Positions 1-7,560 of a stretch of 25,946 nucleotides of DNA are shown piece after piece (position 1 is the first letter of the stretch; each line of letters begins with the position of its first letter). The notes under the pieces are model-generated. The model made no database searches. It was not told where the DNA came from and saw only the letters and a list, made by a program, of their open reading frames with translations. The translations under genes were made by a program, and so were the position numbers. The DNA is taken from IMG/VR virus record IMGVR_UViG_3300046003_002002, positions 1 to 25,946 of that record; one strand, 5' to 3'. The stretch comes from a virus.

Positions 1-495
1 ATGATTTACATAAAGATAAGGTATTTTATTTGCTTCACAAAATGATTTAAGAGAAATTATCTGATGAGATACCCTTAGTAATGAAGGAGTTAAGTGTGTT
101 TGATGAATTACATACTTACTATCTGTTAATCGTGTCTCATCAATTGTACCCCATTTATCTTTATGTGTCCATAATCTTTCATTTATAAACACATCACCAT
201 CAAAATAATCAAATCTAGTAGGTGCGGTAAATGAAATCAATACAAACATCTCATCTACTTTAACATAACCTAATTCCTCATTGTAAATTGGCTCACCATT
301 AACAAACTTACATAAATCTCTTAAAGTATTTCTATAAATTCTATCATTGGATATACCACTACTAGCTACATTGAAATCTACCAAACCTTTTTCTTTGGCC
401 AACAATGTAGAGAAACGATTAGTTCTATCCTTTAATTCAGAACCCCAACTAACCGAATCACCATTTGTATATAGTATTTTTAATTTTTTCTCCAT
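1..495 (-). CDS. SGNH/GDSL-hydrolase-like phage protein (C-terminus beyond window)
   Basis: Open frame of 165 codons from an ATG at 495 with no stop before the window edge, so only the N-terminal part is visible. The first strand is followed by NGDSVSWG (residues 11-18), which fits block I (GDS, nucleophile Ser14) of SGNH hydrolases. ASSGISNDRIYRN near residues 48-60 fits the block II Gly region. The remaining blocks, including the catalytic Asp/His pair, would lie outside the window. Proteins of this look occur in many myovirus genomes, usually with no tested substrate; esterase or glycan deacylase activity is only a family-level guess. It overlaps the upstream methyltransferase gene by 16 bases, so the two are probably translated together. 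Codon-level agreement across the whole stretch makes the gene itself safe; the function is tentative. Confidence 0.75.
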   Translation of the reverse strand, partial: MEKKLKILYTNGDSVSWGSELKDRTNRFSTLLAKEKGLVDFNVASSGISNDRIYRNTLRDLCKFVNGEPIYNEELGYVKVDEMFVLISFTAPTRFDYFDGDVFINERLWTHKDKWGTIDETRLTDSKYVIHQTHLTPSLLRVSHQIISLKSFCEANKIPYLYVNH

Positions 496-1712
496 ACCCA
501 CATTGGTTCACAAAAAGTTTTATCAGCTGCTTCTCTTGCTTTTTCTAATGCTTCTTCGGTATATCTACCTTCATCACCCTCTATAATTGCCCCAGCACCT
601 GCACTACCAGGTCTTTTTGCCATTTCCATACCCATACACCCTAAGTATTCTGCACCCTCTTGTTTCTCAAGGTATTCGTTCATAGGAGTAGTGATTGCTC
701 TATAACCTTTATCCGTTCCTTTTGATGAAGCGTACACATCCGCAATGTTTACAATTAGAACACCACCTTTTTTAAGTGTTTTCCAAATCTTTCCTAATGC
801 TTTGTGTAAGAATTGTTCGTTCCACTCATCAATTGTTTTATATCTAACCCAACTTTGTGTATCATCATACGAATACCGTTCCACACTAAAATAAGGAGGA
901 CTTGTAAAAGCAATATCAAAATAGTTATCATATCCAGCATAGTCAAAATCTTCAGCTGGACTCTCCACAAAATCAGCTTTCTTTTCCAATTCAAAGAAGC
1001 CATTATTTTTTTCATAGAACTCCGCTTGTTGTCTATAAATAGGATGGTTTTCTTTACGCGGGTCAATACCTACATAATGTTTTCCGTATTCACTCGCATA
1101 GAAACCACACATTCTATCTCCCCAACCTGCTGCAAAATCTAATACGGTTTCTGCTTTAAAGTAATCGTATAATGCTTTTGCTACATTTGGTTTGAACTGA
1201 GAACAAATATATTTTCGTAAAGATAAAGCTACTCTTAAACTACCTCTATCAATTTCATCAAACTTTAATGTGTACATTGCACCCATTAGCGTAACCATAA
1301 ATTCATATGTTCTCCAAGTTCTATCAGGACCCGGTGATACCGTTCCATCTACACCCCATCTATTCGCTTGTTGAAAATAGTTTGATGCTTGGTTTCCGGT
1401 ATTAACTCGTCTAAAATACAATTGTTTACCTTCGAATCCTAATCCGAATTTACTATCACCTGCTTTACGAATGAACCACTCATCATCTTTCAATAATTCG
1501 TTCCATCTCGTCTTTTTTAATGCTAAGTATTCTTTACGGGCATCATCCTCACTAATTTCTTGATAAGGTAAGGGATATTCCATAGCTAATCTTGCTAAGG
1601 ATTCACACACATCTGCTTTCTCAAATGTGGTTTGAATATGTTTCCATTGTTCTGCATTGATATACAGGTATGGTGACATATTTTTGAATTGGTCAAAGTA
1701 ATCTAAATACAT
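480..1712 (-). CDS. SAM-dependent DNA methyltransferase-like protein with TSPPY motif
   Basis: A 410-aa protein with a class I methyltransferase core in its second half. VLDFAAGWGDR (about residues 190-200) is the SAM-binding motif I, GIDPR (215-219) is the acidic end of strand 2, and FTSPPYFSVERYS (269-281) is catalytic motif IV. TSPPY is typical of amino-methyltransferases acting on N4-cytosine or N6-adenine. GGVLIVNIADVY further on fits the later core strands. The first 180 residues are not recognised and may carry target recognition. No restriction partner is adjacent, so an orphan phage enzyme that modifies phage DNA is the likeliest role; small-molecule or protein substrates cannot be excluded. 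ATG at 1712 is used; a second Met lies at residue 12. No Shine-Dalgarno is visible. It follows the thioredoxin gene after a short gap and overlaps the SGNH-like gene downstream. Confidence 0.8.
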   Translation of the reverse strand: MYLDYFDQFKNMSPYLYINAEQWKHIQTTFEKADVCESLARLAMEYPLPYQEISEDDARKEYLALKKTRWNELLKDDEWFIRKAGDSKFGLGFEGKQLYFRRVNTGNQASNYFQQANRWGVDGTVSPGPDRTWRTYEFMVTLMGAMYTLKFDEIDRGSLRVALSLRKYICSQFKPNVAKALYDYFKAETVLDFAAGWGDRMCGFYASEYGKHYVGIDPRKENHPIYRQQAEFYEKNNGFFELEKKADFVESPAEDFDYAGYDNYFDIAFTSPPYFSVERYSYDDTQSWVRYKTIDEWNEQFLHKALGKIWKTLKKGGVLIVNIADVYASSKGTDKGYRAITTPMNEYLEKQEGAEYLGCMGMEMAKRPGSAGAGAIIEGDEGRYTEEALEKAREAADKTFCEPMWVWRKN

Positions 1713-1748
1713 ATAACTAAATTTACGAAAATTATTTGATAAAACCTA

Positions 1749-2012
1749 TTATTTTATAGCTTCATTTATAGCATTTACATATGCTAATTTAGAACTCAAT
1801 CCTGTAAACCTTTCAACAATTTCACCATTTTTTTCTATGATGATTGTTGGGACTGATGTTACATTATATTTTTGTGTTTCTTCCATATAATCATCTACAT
1901 CATAATCTTCAAACTTTACATTTGAAAATTGTCCTTTAATCTCTGTCATAACCGGTGCTAATGCTCTGCATGGTCCACACCACACTGCACTAAATTTTTT
2001 AACTGTTACCAT
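1749..2012 (-). CDS. Thioredoxin
   Basis: An 87-aa thioredoxin-fold protein, slightly shorter than the usual ~105 residues. The redox motif WCGPC is at residues 11-15 and the cis-proline loop SVPTI follows in the expected place. The frame is open further upstream to a TTG near 2057, but those residues overlap phoH and precede the first thioredoxin strand, so the ATG at 2012 (protein beginning MVTVKKFSAV) is preferred; it overlaps the phoH stop by 14 bases. The expected role is a cytosolic disulfide reductant. A class II ribonucleotide reductase is encoded three genes upstream in the same direction and ends in a CxxxxC pair that needs re-reduction each turnover, so this thioredoxin is a natural partner. 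That pairing is inferred from context. Confidence 0.92.
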   Translation of the reverse strand: MVTVKKFSAVWCGPCRALAPVMTEIKGQFSNVKFEDYDVDDYMEETQKYNVTSVPTIIIEKNGEIVERFTGLSSKLAYVNAINEAIK

Positions 2013-2721
2013 TTTTTTTGTTTTTAAAATCTTCATATTCTTCCAATAGGGCATCAACTACTGAATGTCTATGATTTACTAATAATGTCTGCGATGCCAT
2101 CTCTTTTACTTTCTTAGCTACCCTAAGTAAAAATCCAAATCCACTTTCACCCCTTTGTTTTAAATCTACCTGAGCAGTATCACCACATACTACCATCTTA
2201 CTTCTAATACCCAGTCTACTTACAATCATTTCCATTTGTTCATGAGTGCAGTTCTGAGCTTCATCTACAATTACAAATGAGTCTAAGAAAGTTCTACCTC
2301 TCATAAATGCTACCGGCACAATTTCAACTTGTCCGTTTGCTAATATCTCATCTATTTTTTCTCTATTATAAAGTAGATAGAAGTTTGAATAAATTGGTTG
2401 CATCCAGGGTTCCATCTTTTCTCTAAGGTCTCCTGGTAGAAATCCAATTTCTTCTTTACTTACTGTCGGTCTTGTAATGATAATTTTACTAACCGTTTTC
2501 TTAAATAACATATCCAATGCAATTTGACAAGCTAATAGTGTTTTACCACTACCCGCTTTACCACTTAGAATTGTAATTGCGTTATTTAAAATTTTATCTT
2601 TTGCCTCTTTTTGTTCCTCATTCAATTGAATTTGAAACTTAATAGGTCCTTTTTCTTTTTGCTTTTCTTCTTTAATTTTCTCTGTCAATTCTTTATGTTT
2701 TGTTGATTGGTTTTCTGCCAT
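1999..2721 (-). CDS. phoH: PhoH-family P-loop ATPase
   Basis: A 240-aa PhoH-like protein. Walker A GKAGSGKT is at residues 54-61 and Walker B FVIVDEAQN at 149-157; the RPTVSKEEIGFLPGD segment (84-98) and the CGDTAQVDL strand (179-187) are characteristic of the PhoH core. The first 30 residues are charged and probably not part of the fold. PhoH genes are common in marine phages; the protein is an ATPase related to RNA/DNA helicases, but its job in infection is not settled. The start codon overlaps the end of the DUF5522 gene by 37 bases and its stop overlaps the thioredoxin start, suggesting translational coupling. The ATG at 2721 is the only start that leaves the family fold complete. Confidence 0.92.
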   Translation of the reverse strand: MAENQSTKHKELTEKIKEEKQKEKGPIKFQIQLNEEQKEAKDKILNNAITILSGKAGSGKTLLACQIALDMLFKKTVSKIIITRPTVSKEEIGFLPGDLREKMEPWMQPIYSNFYLLYNREKIDEILANGQVEIVPVAFMRGRTFLDSFVIVDEAQNCTHEQMEMIVSRLGIRSKMVVCGDTAQVDLKQRGESGFGFLLRVAKKVKEMASQTLLVNHRHSVVDALLEEYEDFKNKKNGNS

Positions 2722-2885
2722 AACGTTTCTAATTGAGTATTATCTTTTATATGGTTTGGTTCATACGGACAATGGCGGCACTTATTACCACAGCAATAAC
2801 CTCTTGCCATATGATACTCTGGAGTAAAAACCACCTTACCTTGTTCCAAATAGTATAACTTTTCATTTTCTTTATTTAATTTCAT
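2685..2885 (-). CDS. DUF5522-type small cysteine protein
   Basis: A 66-aa protein with a compact cysteine motif, RGYCCGNKCRHCPY (about residues 28-41), preceded by PEYHMARG. This is the signature I associate with the DUF5522 family of short bacterial proteins, frequent in Bacteroidota, whose function is unknown. The four closely spaced cysteines (CC, C, C) suggest a metal or Fe-S site, but this is inference. The C-terminal 25 residues after the motif are not family-like and overlap the phoH start. It sits between the ribonucleotide reductase and phoH and may have been captured from a host. Confidence 0.8.
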   Translation of the reverse strand: MKLNKENEKLYYLEQGKVVFTPEYHMARGYCCGNKCRHCPYEPNHIKDNTQLETLWQKTNQQNIKN

Positions 2886-2950
2886 CTGTTTGTCCTAATA
2901 GGATGATATATCCCATTAATAATATTTTGAACTACACTATCATGTACCAT
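2882..2950 (-). CDS. Possible 22-aa micro-ORF between RNR and DUF5522
   Basis: The ATG immediately follows the ribonucleotide reductase stop (TAAATG) and the TGA overlaps the start of the DUF5522 gene (ATGA). The frame is 22 codons plus stop and fills the intergenic space exactly. It encodes a peptide beginning MVHDSVVQN with no recognised motif. Exact tiling with both neighbours suggests at least ribosome reinitiation through this stretch. Coding function is unproven; it may be only a coupling leader or the result of chance. Confidence 0.3.
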   Translation of the reverse strand: MVHDSVVQNIINGIYHPIRTNR

Positions 2951-4807
2951 TTACTTAACCTCACACGCTCCACCGGCACATGCTAACTCACCACTTAGGT
3001 CTGTCATATCTTCGGTTTCAATAACTTTAGATAAGTCAACATCACTTAATGTTTTTAATAGTTCTTCATATCTTTCTTTTGTACAATCTTCAAATGGTGC
3101 TTGAATATAAGTTCCACCATCGTAAGGTAATACCGAAAGTCCATTATAGAACTCTTTGTTTTCCCACATCCATTCACCAACTGCTTTCCACTCATGCTCT
3201 CTAATAGATATTGTTGCAGATACATTATGAGAATTATTTCCACTTCTATGTCCAGGTTTAATCCACTCACCATGTACTTTTTTAACTCTTTCTAATAATT
3301 GAATTGGAGATTCAGTTCTAAAAATTGCAGTATCAGGTGCCTTTTGTGGAATACCAATTACTGCAGTATCATGTGGTCTGAAATATTCATCTTCAATTAA
3401 TTCAGGATGATTGATTAATAAGTGTGAATACATTGATTCATTCTTACCAACTCTTACTCTACGAATGTAATAATCATTATGCCATGCGTGAATACCACTA
3501 CTTGTTCCTAATGTTAATGATGTTGTTCCTGCCGGTTTAACAGTTGTAGTTCTTGCTGAAACATTTATTTTTAATATTTCTGCTACCCTTCTATTTTCTG
3601 TCTTAACTACTTTTGCAGATTCTTTCATATCCAATTTCAAAACTGCACCACTACCAATACCAGTCATAGATACACCAATCAATGCATCCTTTTCGGTTGT
3701 TCTCTGCCAAATTGGGCGAAGGTAATGGAAATCAGTATACCCTGCTTGCAATGTTCCAATGAATGATGCTGCCTTTACTCTTGCATTTAAATCATCCTGG
3801 TCAACTACATCACTTACATTCACTTCACATAAGTTACAGAATTGGAAAGGTCTTAATGCAATCTCACAACATGGATTAGTTCCCCAATCTTTGTCATTTG
3901 ATAAGTAGATACCAGGCTCACCTGCTCCACTTGCTTCAATTCTTTTCCACAAATCCATAAAGTAATCCTTTGTGATTTTGTGTCTCATTAATACCGCTGA
4001 GTTATTTGCTCTACCTCTTTGTGGATTTGTTTCCCACCATGCTCCACTCTTACAACTAATCATTTGTTCGTCACTTGCTGAGAACAAACAAATTAATGCT
4101 GCTCTACGAATACCACCTGCCAACACTGCATCTGCAATATGGCAAACAATATCATGCACTTCAATTGGTTTTAATTTCTCACCATCTTTTTTAGCATCTA
4201 ATATACCTTCAATCTTAATTAAACATTCTTTTAGGGGTTGAGGTCCAGGTGCTTTACCACCACTTGTAATTAATCGTGCACCCTTTGCTCTAATATCTCT
4301 AAAATCAAATACTGGTTTTGAACCACCAAAGAAATATGATTTTACTAATACTGAAATTGAATCCGCCCATCCTTCGATAGAATCACCGATAAGAAATCTA
4401 CGTGTCTTATCTACATTTGGTTTTCTAATTTCAGGCAATGCATCAACATGATGTGATTGTACTGAATATCCTACACCAGTTCCACCTAAAAGTAAGAACA
4501 TAATTTCAGAGAATACTCTCCAATCATCAATCGGTGCGAATGCACAATTGTAAATTCTATTTGGACTAATTTCAATCGGTTTACCTGCGAACTGCATTGA
4601 ACGCATTGAAGGTAAAACTTTCTTATCATAAACGAACTTATAGTTCTCTCTGATTTCGTCTTCTAATTGAGGATACGTTTTTATATGCATATCCATATTT
4701 CTTGTAACCAACTCTTGCCATGTCTCTCTTCTTTTTAATTCTGGCTTATATTTTGCGTACTTCATGTACACCGTAATTTCTGATAGGATTCTTGTCGAAA
4801 TGTCCAT
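2951..4807 (-). CDS. nrdJ: Adenosylcobalamin-dependent class II ribonucleotide reductase
   Basis: A 618-aa single-subunit reductase of the RTPR type (the Lactobacillus enzyme is about 739 aa). It reduces ribonucleotides to deoxyribonucleotides in the cytosol using coenzyme B12. All expected cysteines are present: Cys88 in YNCAF (equivalent of C119), NPCCEI at 311-316 with thiyl Cys313 and Glu315 (C408/E410), Cys324 in FCNL (C419; the 11-residue spacing is preserved), and the C-terminal shuttle pair CAGGAC (C731/C736). GGTGVGYSVQ near 108-117 and the TTVKPAGTTSLTLGTSSG stretch are family hallmarks. A class II enzyme works with or without oxygen but depends on host cobalamin. No NrdB-type or NrdG partner is needed. 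It heads the downstream nucleotide/accessory unit; a thioredoxin follows. No intein or intron interrupts it. Confidence 0.95.
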   Translation of the reverse strand: MDISTRILSEITVYMKYAKYKPELKRRETWQELVTRNMDMHIKTYPQLEDEIRENYKFVYDKKVLPSMRSMQFAGKPIEISPNRIYNCAFAPIDDWRVFSEIMFLLLGGTGVGYSVQSHHVDALPEIRKPNVDKTRRFLIGDSIEGWADSISVLVKSYFFGGSKPVFDFRDIRAKGARLITSGGKAPGPQPLKECLIKIEGILDAKKDGEKLKPIEVHDIVCHIADAVLAGGIRRAALICLFSASDEQMISCKSGAWWETNPQRGRANNSAVLMRHKITKDYFMDLWKRIEASGAGEPGIYLSNDKDWGTNPCCEIALRPFQFCNLCEVNVSDVVDQDDLNARVKAASFIGTLQAGYTDFHYLRPIWQRTTEKDALIGVSMTGIGSGAVLKLDMKESAKVVKTENRRVAEILKINVSARTTTVKPAGTTSLTLGTSSGIHAWHNDYYIRRVRVGKNESMYSHLLINHPELIEDEYFRPHDTAVIGIPQKAPDTAIFRTESPIQLLERVKKVHGEWIKPGHRSGNNSHNVSATISIREHEWKAVGEWMWENKEFYNGLSVLPYDGGTYIQAPFEDCTKERYEELLKTLSDVDLSKVIETEDMTDLSGELACAGGACEVK

Positions 4808-4964
4808 TGTTTTTTTGTATTTTTGTAAGATTAATAAATAAAACTTTTTTCAATAAAAGTATAAAATGTACCAATAACTATTAGTATATTTGTATATAGA
4901 TACGACTTTTGAAAGAAAAAAACCCACTTTTTTTAAGTTTTTTTTTCCACAAGTTATATACTTA
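4808..4964 (-). other. A+T-rich spacer between helicase and RNR genes
   Basis: The longest gene-free stretch here. On the coding strand it has several A and T runs, including two copies of CCAC followed by T-runs and AAGTT on the plus strand. I see no convincing hairpin terminator and no TTTG box at the right distance from a TAnnTTTG-like box; TACTTTTA near 4863-4870 is only a weak match. It probably contains the RNR promoter, but I cannot place it. Confidence 0.4.
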
Positions 4965-6323
4965 TTAACCCATATTTTCTATATATTTTTTGTGTAAAAG
5001 TTTCTTTTCTAAATTACCACCATTACTAGATTCTTTTTGTGTCATTACACCATCTGCTGATAATGGTTCAAACACATCTATCTGCCCAATCATAGTATCC
5101 ATTTTAGCCGGGAAAGTTAAACCATCTGCTCCAAATCTATTTTTCATAACATGGAATCGTGCTGTATTACTTAACTTATCTTTTGCTTTTCTACTTACAC
5201 TCATAATGAAATCTGATGTCATTACTTTTGCATAAGAATCTGCGATTGAATCGGCTTGGATAACTTCAAAATCAATAGCTGAACGATTAGTTTGTGATGC
5301 TGTCCAAATTGGCACACCTAACTCACCACTCAATCCTCTGATTTCTTCATATACACCACCCAATTCTGCATAGGTACTATCTCGTTTGTTTACAGGTTTT
5401 AACAAATCAGCATAATCAATAATAATTAAATCCGGTTTGAAGCCGAATCCTTTGTACTTATCTAAATGTGCTTTAATTGTTTTTGTACTTGCCCCTCTCG
5501 GTGGATAATACTTAACCATCAAATTTGCTTTGTGGTTTTTAAGTTTAGCTACTACTTCATCTTTCCTATCTTTCAATTCGTTAGATGGAATACCAGTCAT
5601 AATAGTATCATATCTTGTACCTGCATAGATTTCTGATAATTCTAGTGTATAATGCATTACATTGTAACCTTGCCTTACGGCATCGGCTGCTATCTTACAT
5701 AATACCCAAGTCTTACCAACTCCACTCGGTGCTACAATTACTCCCAATTCACCTGGTCCTAATCCACCATCCATTAAATCATTGATAGGTTTCCATCCGG
5801 TAGGTACTGAACTTCTTTTAGTTTCTTCCATCCTCATTGCAATATCCTTATAGTAATCATGTCCTAAATTGTTTTCCATTCCCGCTTTTAATGCGTTCTG
5901 AACTACAACTCCTATCTCGTCCCAACTCTTTTCGGATTTGATTAGGTCTACTGATTGAAATATTGCGGCTTTTAACTTCTGAAACTTTGAGAATTTAATA
6001 TATTCGGTTTTTACAAACTCCATATCTTCACTACCGAATACATCATAGATTTGTTTTATCCTTTCTATGATTTGTTTCTTTTGAGAATCAGTTCCTAATG
6101 ATGCCAACTTAACTTTAAATACGTCTAATGTTGGTGCGGCGAATTGTTTACTTTGATAATCTAATATCGCTTCTACAATCCACTTATCTTGCTCACTCTC
6201 AAAATAATCTTTGTTTGTAATTTCAGAAACTTGATTAAGAAAAGGTAAATCCGATAATAATGCAGCTATGACTTTAGATTGGTATGATTCACCAAATTTT
6301 TCTAATGTATCTACTGCGTTCAT
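4965..6323 (-). CDS. Replicative DNA helicase, DnaB/T4 gp41-like
   Basis: A 452-aa hexameric-helicase-type protein. An N-terminal helical domain (roughly residues 1-150, with SYQSKVIAALLSD matching the usual DnaB N-terminal start) precedes the RecA-like motor. Walker A APSGVGKT is at 198-205, a LELSE segment at 227-231 follows, Walker B DLIIIDYADLL at 298-308, and the SQTNRSA DNA-binding/sensor loop at about 343-349. GGLGPGEL just before Walker A is typical. It should unwind the phage fork 5'-3'. Its start codon overlaps the stop of the 51-aa gene (TAATG). It is the last gene of the replication run ssb-recA-exonuclease-51 aa-helicase. No separate primase is seen in the window. Confidence 0.93.
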   Translation of the reverse strand: MNAVDTLEKFGESYQSKVIAALLSDLPFLNQVSEITNKDYFESEQDKWIVEAILDYQSKQFAAPTLDVFKVKLASLGTDSQKKQIIERIKQIYDVFGSEDMEFVKTEYIKFSKFQKLKAAIFQSVDLIKSEKSWDEIGVVVQNALKAGMENNLGHDYYKDIAMRMEETKRSSVPTGWKPINDLMDGGLGPGELGVIVAPSGVGKTWVLCKIAADAVRQGYNVMHYTLELSEIYAGTRYDTIMTGIPSNELKDRKDEVVAKLKNHKANLMVKYYPPRGASTKTIKAHLDKYKGFGFKPDLIIIDYADLLKPVNKRDSTYAELGGVYEEIRGLSGELGVPIWTASQTNRSAIDFEVIQADSIADSYAKVMTSDFIMSVSRKAKDKLSNTARFHVMKNRFGADGLTFPAKMDTMIGQIDVFEPLSADGVMTQKESSNGGNLEKKLLHKKYIENMG

Positions 6324-6478
6324 TATTTACTTTCTTTTTCTTTTGTTTCTTTCTTAGGATTCTTATATTCTTTCCACTCTGATTTAGGAATAAATTTCCA
6401 TTCACTCGTTGCGTTGTAAGCATCTTTATCACTTACTCTAATAATGTTTCCTGTTTTGTTGCTTTTAAGACACTTCAT
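6323..6478 (-). CDS. Conserved small phage protein, 51 aa
   Basis: A short frame, ATG at 6478 to TAA at 6323-6325, filling the gap between the exonuclease and helicase genes. The product begins MKCLKSNKTGNIIRVSDKDA and continues with WKFIPKSEWKEY before a lysine/glutamate-rich tail. The pattern 'SDKDA...WKFIPKSEWKE' resembles short orphan proteins found in many phage genomes; function unknown. It has a near-consensus Shine-Dalgarno (GGAGG, nine bases before the ATG), unusual in this window, and a TAATG overlap with the helicase start, which supports real translation and coupling. Confidence 0.75.
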   Translation of the reverse strand: MKCLKSNKTGNIIRVSDKDAYNATSEWKFIPKSEWKEYKNPKKETKEKESK

Positions 6479-6509
6479 AGGTTGTTTCCTCCATGTTTGT
6501 TTTTAATTG

Positions 6510-7538
6510 TTATTTATGTAATTTTGCGAAAGTAGTTTGAATCCAGCTATTAACATCACCAAATGAATTAATAACCTTCATTCCCATTGCTTTCTTTATG
6601 AATCCTAATTTATCCAATTTTGCTGAATTATCCAAATATTTTTGGTTAATTGTTAATTTTTTATTGGTTGGTATTTCCGGATCTGATAATTGCATTAGTT
6701 TATAGTTCCTTTCAATTATCTTTTTACCATCTAAAATCTTATCATAGAATTTATTTTCACTCTTGCGATTTTCACATAGAATAAACATATCATCTATTGT
6801 AATTTCTTTTTCTTCCACCACCTCAGGGAATCTCTTAATAATAGTTTTAAGACCACACCCAGCAATACCATCAATGTTATCGGACTTATCACCATCAAGA
6901 GTACGATAAACCATAAAGTTTGCAGGATGAACACCATACTCTGATACAACAAGGTTGGTATCGTATAATTTTTTCTTTGTAGGCGAATAAACTTTAACTC
7001 TTTCATTTACTAATTGTAGGAAATCTTTATCAGCACTCATAATAACTGCTGATTCATCCTCTTTTAAAAGTTGTGATGCAATATAGCCCATAACATCATC
7101 TGCTTCAATACTATCATATAGCATAATTTCCACAGGTAGATACTCTAGGAGTTCGATTAACCCAATCATTTGTCGTTTCATAGATACACCTTCTTCTTCT
7201 TTGTTCATCAAATCTGAGTATGCTCTATTCACTCTAAAACGATTGTTTCCTCGATTCTCTTTATAACCACTATATAAATCCTTTCTACTTTTAGAACCAC
7301 CCTTACCATCGAATACAATTATACAACGAGTTGCATTATATTCTCTGATAGCATAACCGATACCTTTTAATGTACCTACTATACCGCCAATGTGGTCACC
7401 ATTATCATCCATTGTAGGATTTACCGTCCAGCTTCGTATAAAAGTATTAAGACCATCAACAATTAATACTTTTTCTTTTCCTAATTGCTGATAGTCTTTT
7501 TCTACTTCGTTTAGTAACTTTTTATATGTTTCGTTCAT
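6510..7538 (-). CDS. RNase H / FEN-type 5'-3' exonuclease (T4 Rnh-like)
   Basis: A 342-aa PIN/FEN-like nuclease. The metal-binding acidic residues are in order: VLIVDGLN (Asp28), IVFDGKGG (Asp77), SIEADDVMGY (Glu145, Asp147, Asp148), MSADKDFLQL (Asp170, Asp172), and LDGDKSDNIDGIAGCG (215-228). The last leads into the helix-hairpin-helix DNA-binding region. Length is close to T4 RNase H (305 aa). The likely role is removal of RNA primers and flaps from lagging-strand fragments beside the gp32-like and gp41-like proteins encoded in the same operon. It starts at the ATG at 7538, with a weak AAAGG upstream, 22 bases after the recA stop. Confidence 0.92.
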   Translation of the reverse strand: MNETYKKLLNEVEKDYQQLGKEKVLIVDGLNTFIRSWTVNPTMDDNGDHIGGIVGTLKGIGYAIREYNATRCIIVFDGKGGSKSRKDLYSGYKENRGNNRFRVNRAYSDLMNKEEEGVSMKRQMIGLIELLEYLPVEIMLYDSIEADDVMGYIASQLLKEDESAVIMSADKDFLQLVNERVKVYSPTKKKLYDTNLVVSEYGVHPANFMVYRTLDGDKSDNIDGIAGCGLKTIIKRFPEVVEEKEITIDDMFILCENRKSENKFYDKILDGKKIIERNYKLMQLSDPEIPTNKKLTINQKYLDNSAKLDKLGFIKKAMGMKVINSFGDVNSWIQTTFAKLHK

Positions 7539-7560
7539 AAACCTTTATTTGTTTGTAACC

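Noticed and set aside
1431-1445. TTCGAATC tRNA T-arm-like string
   Set aside because: It is inside the methyltransferase coding sequence and no cloverleaf or acceptor stem surrounds it. No tRNA was found elsewhere.
2012-2057. Longer thioredoxin starting at TTG 2057
   Set aside because: The extra residues overlap phoH, do not belong to the fold, and a good ATG lies at 2012.
2951-4807. Possible intein or intron in the RNR gene
   Set aside because: The family motifs are continuous and in order with normal spacing; nothing is inserted.
4863-4870. TACTTTTA as an RNR promoter box
   Set aside because: No TTTG lies at 19-21 bases upstream; the match is too weak to annotate as a promoter.
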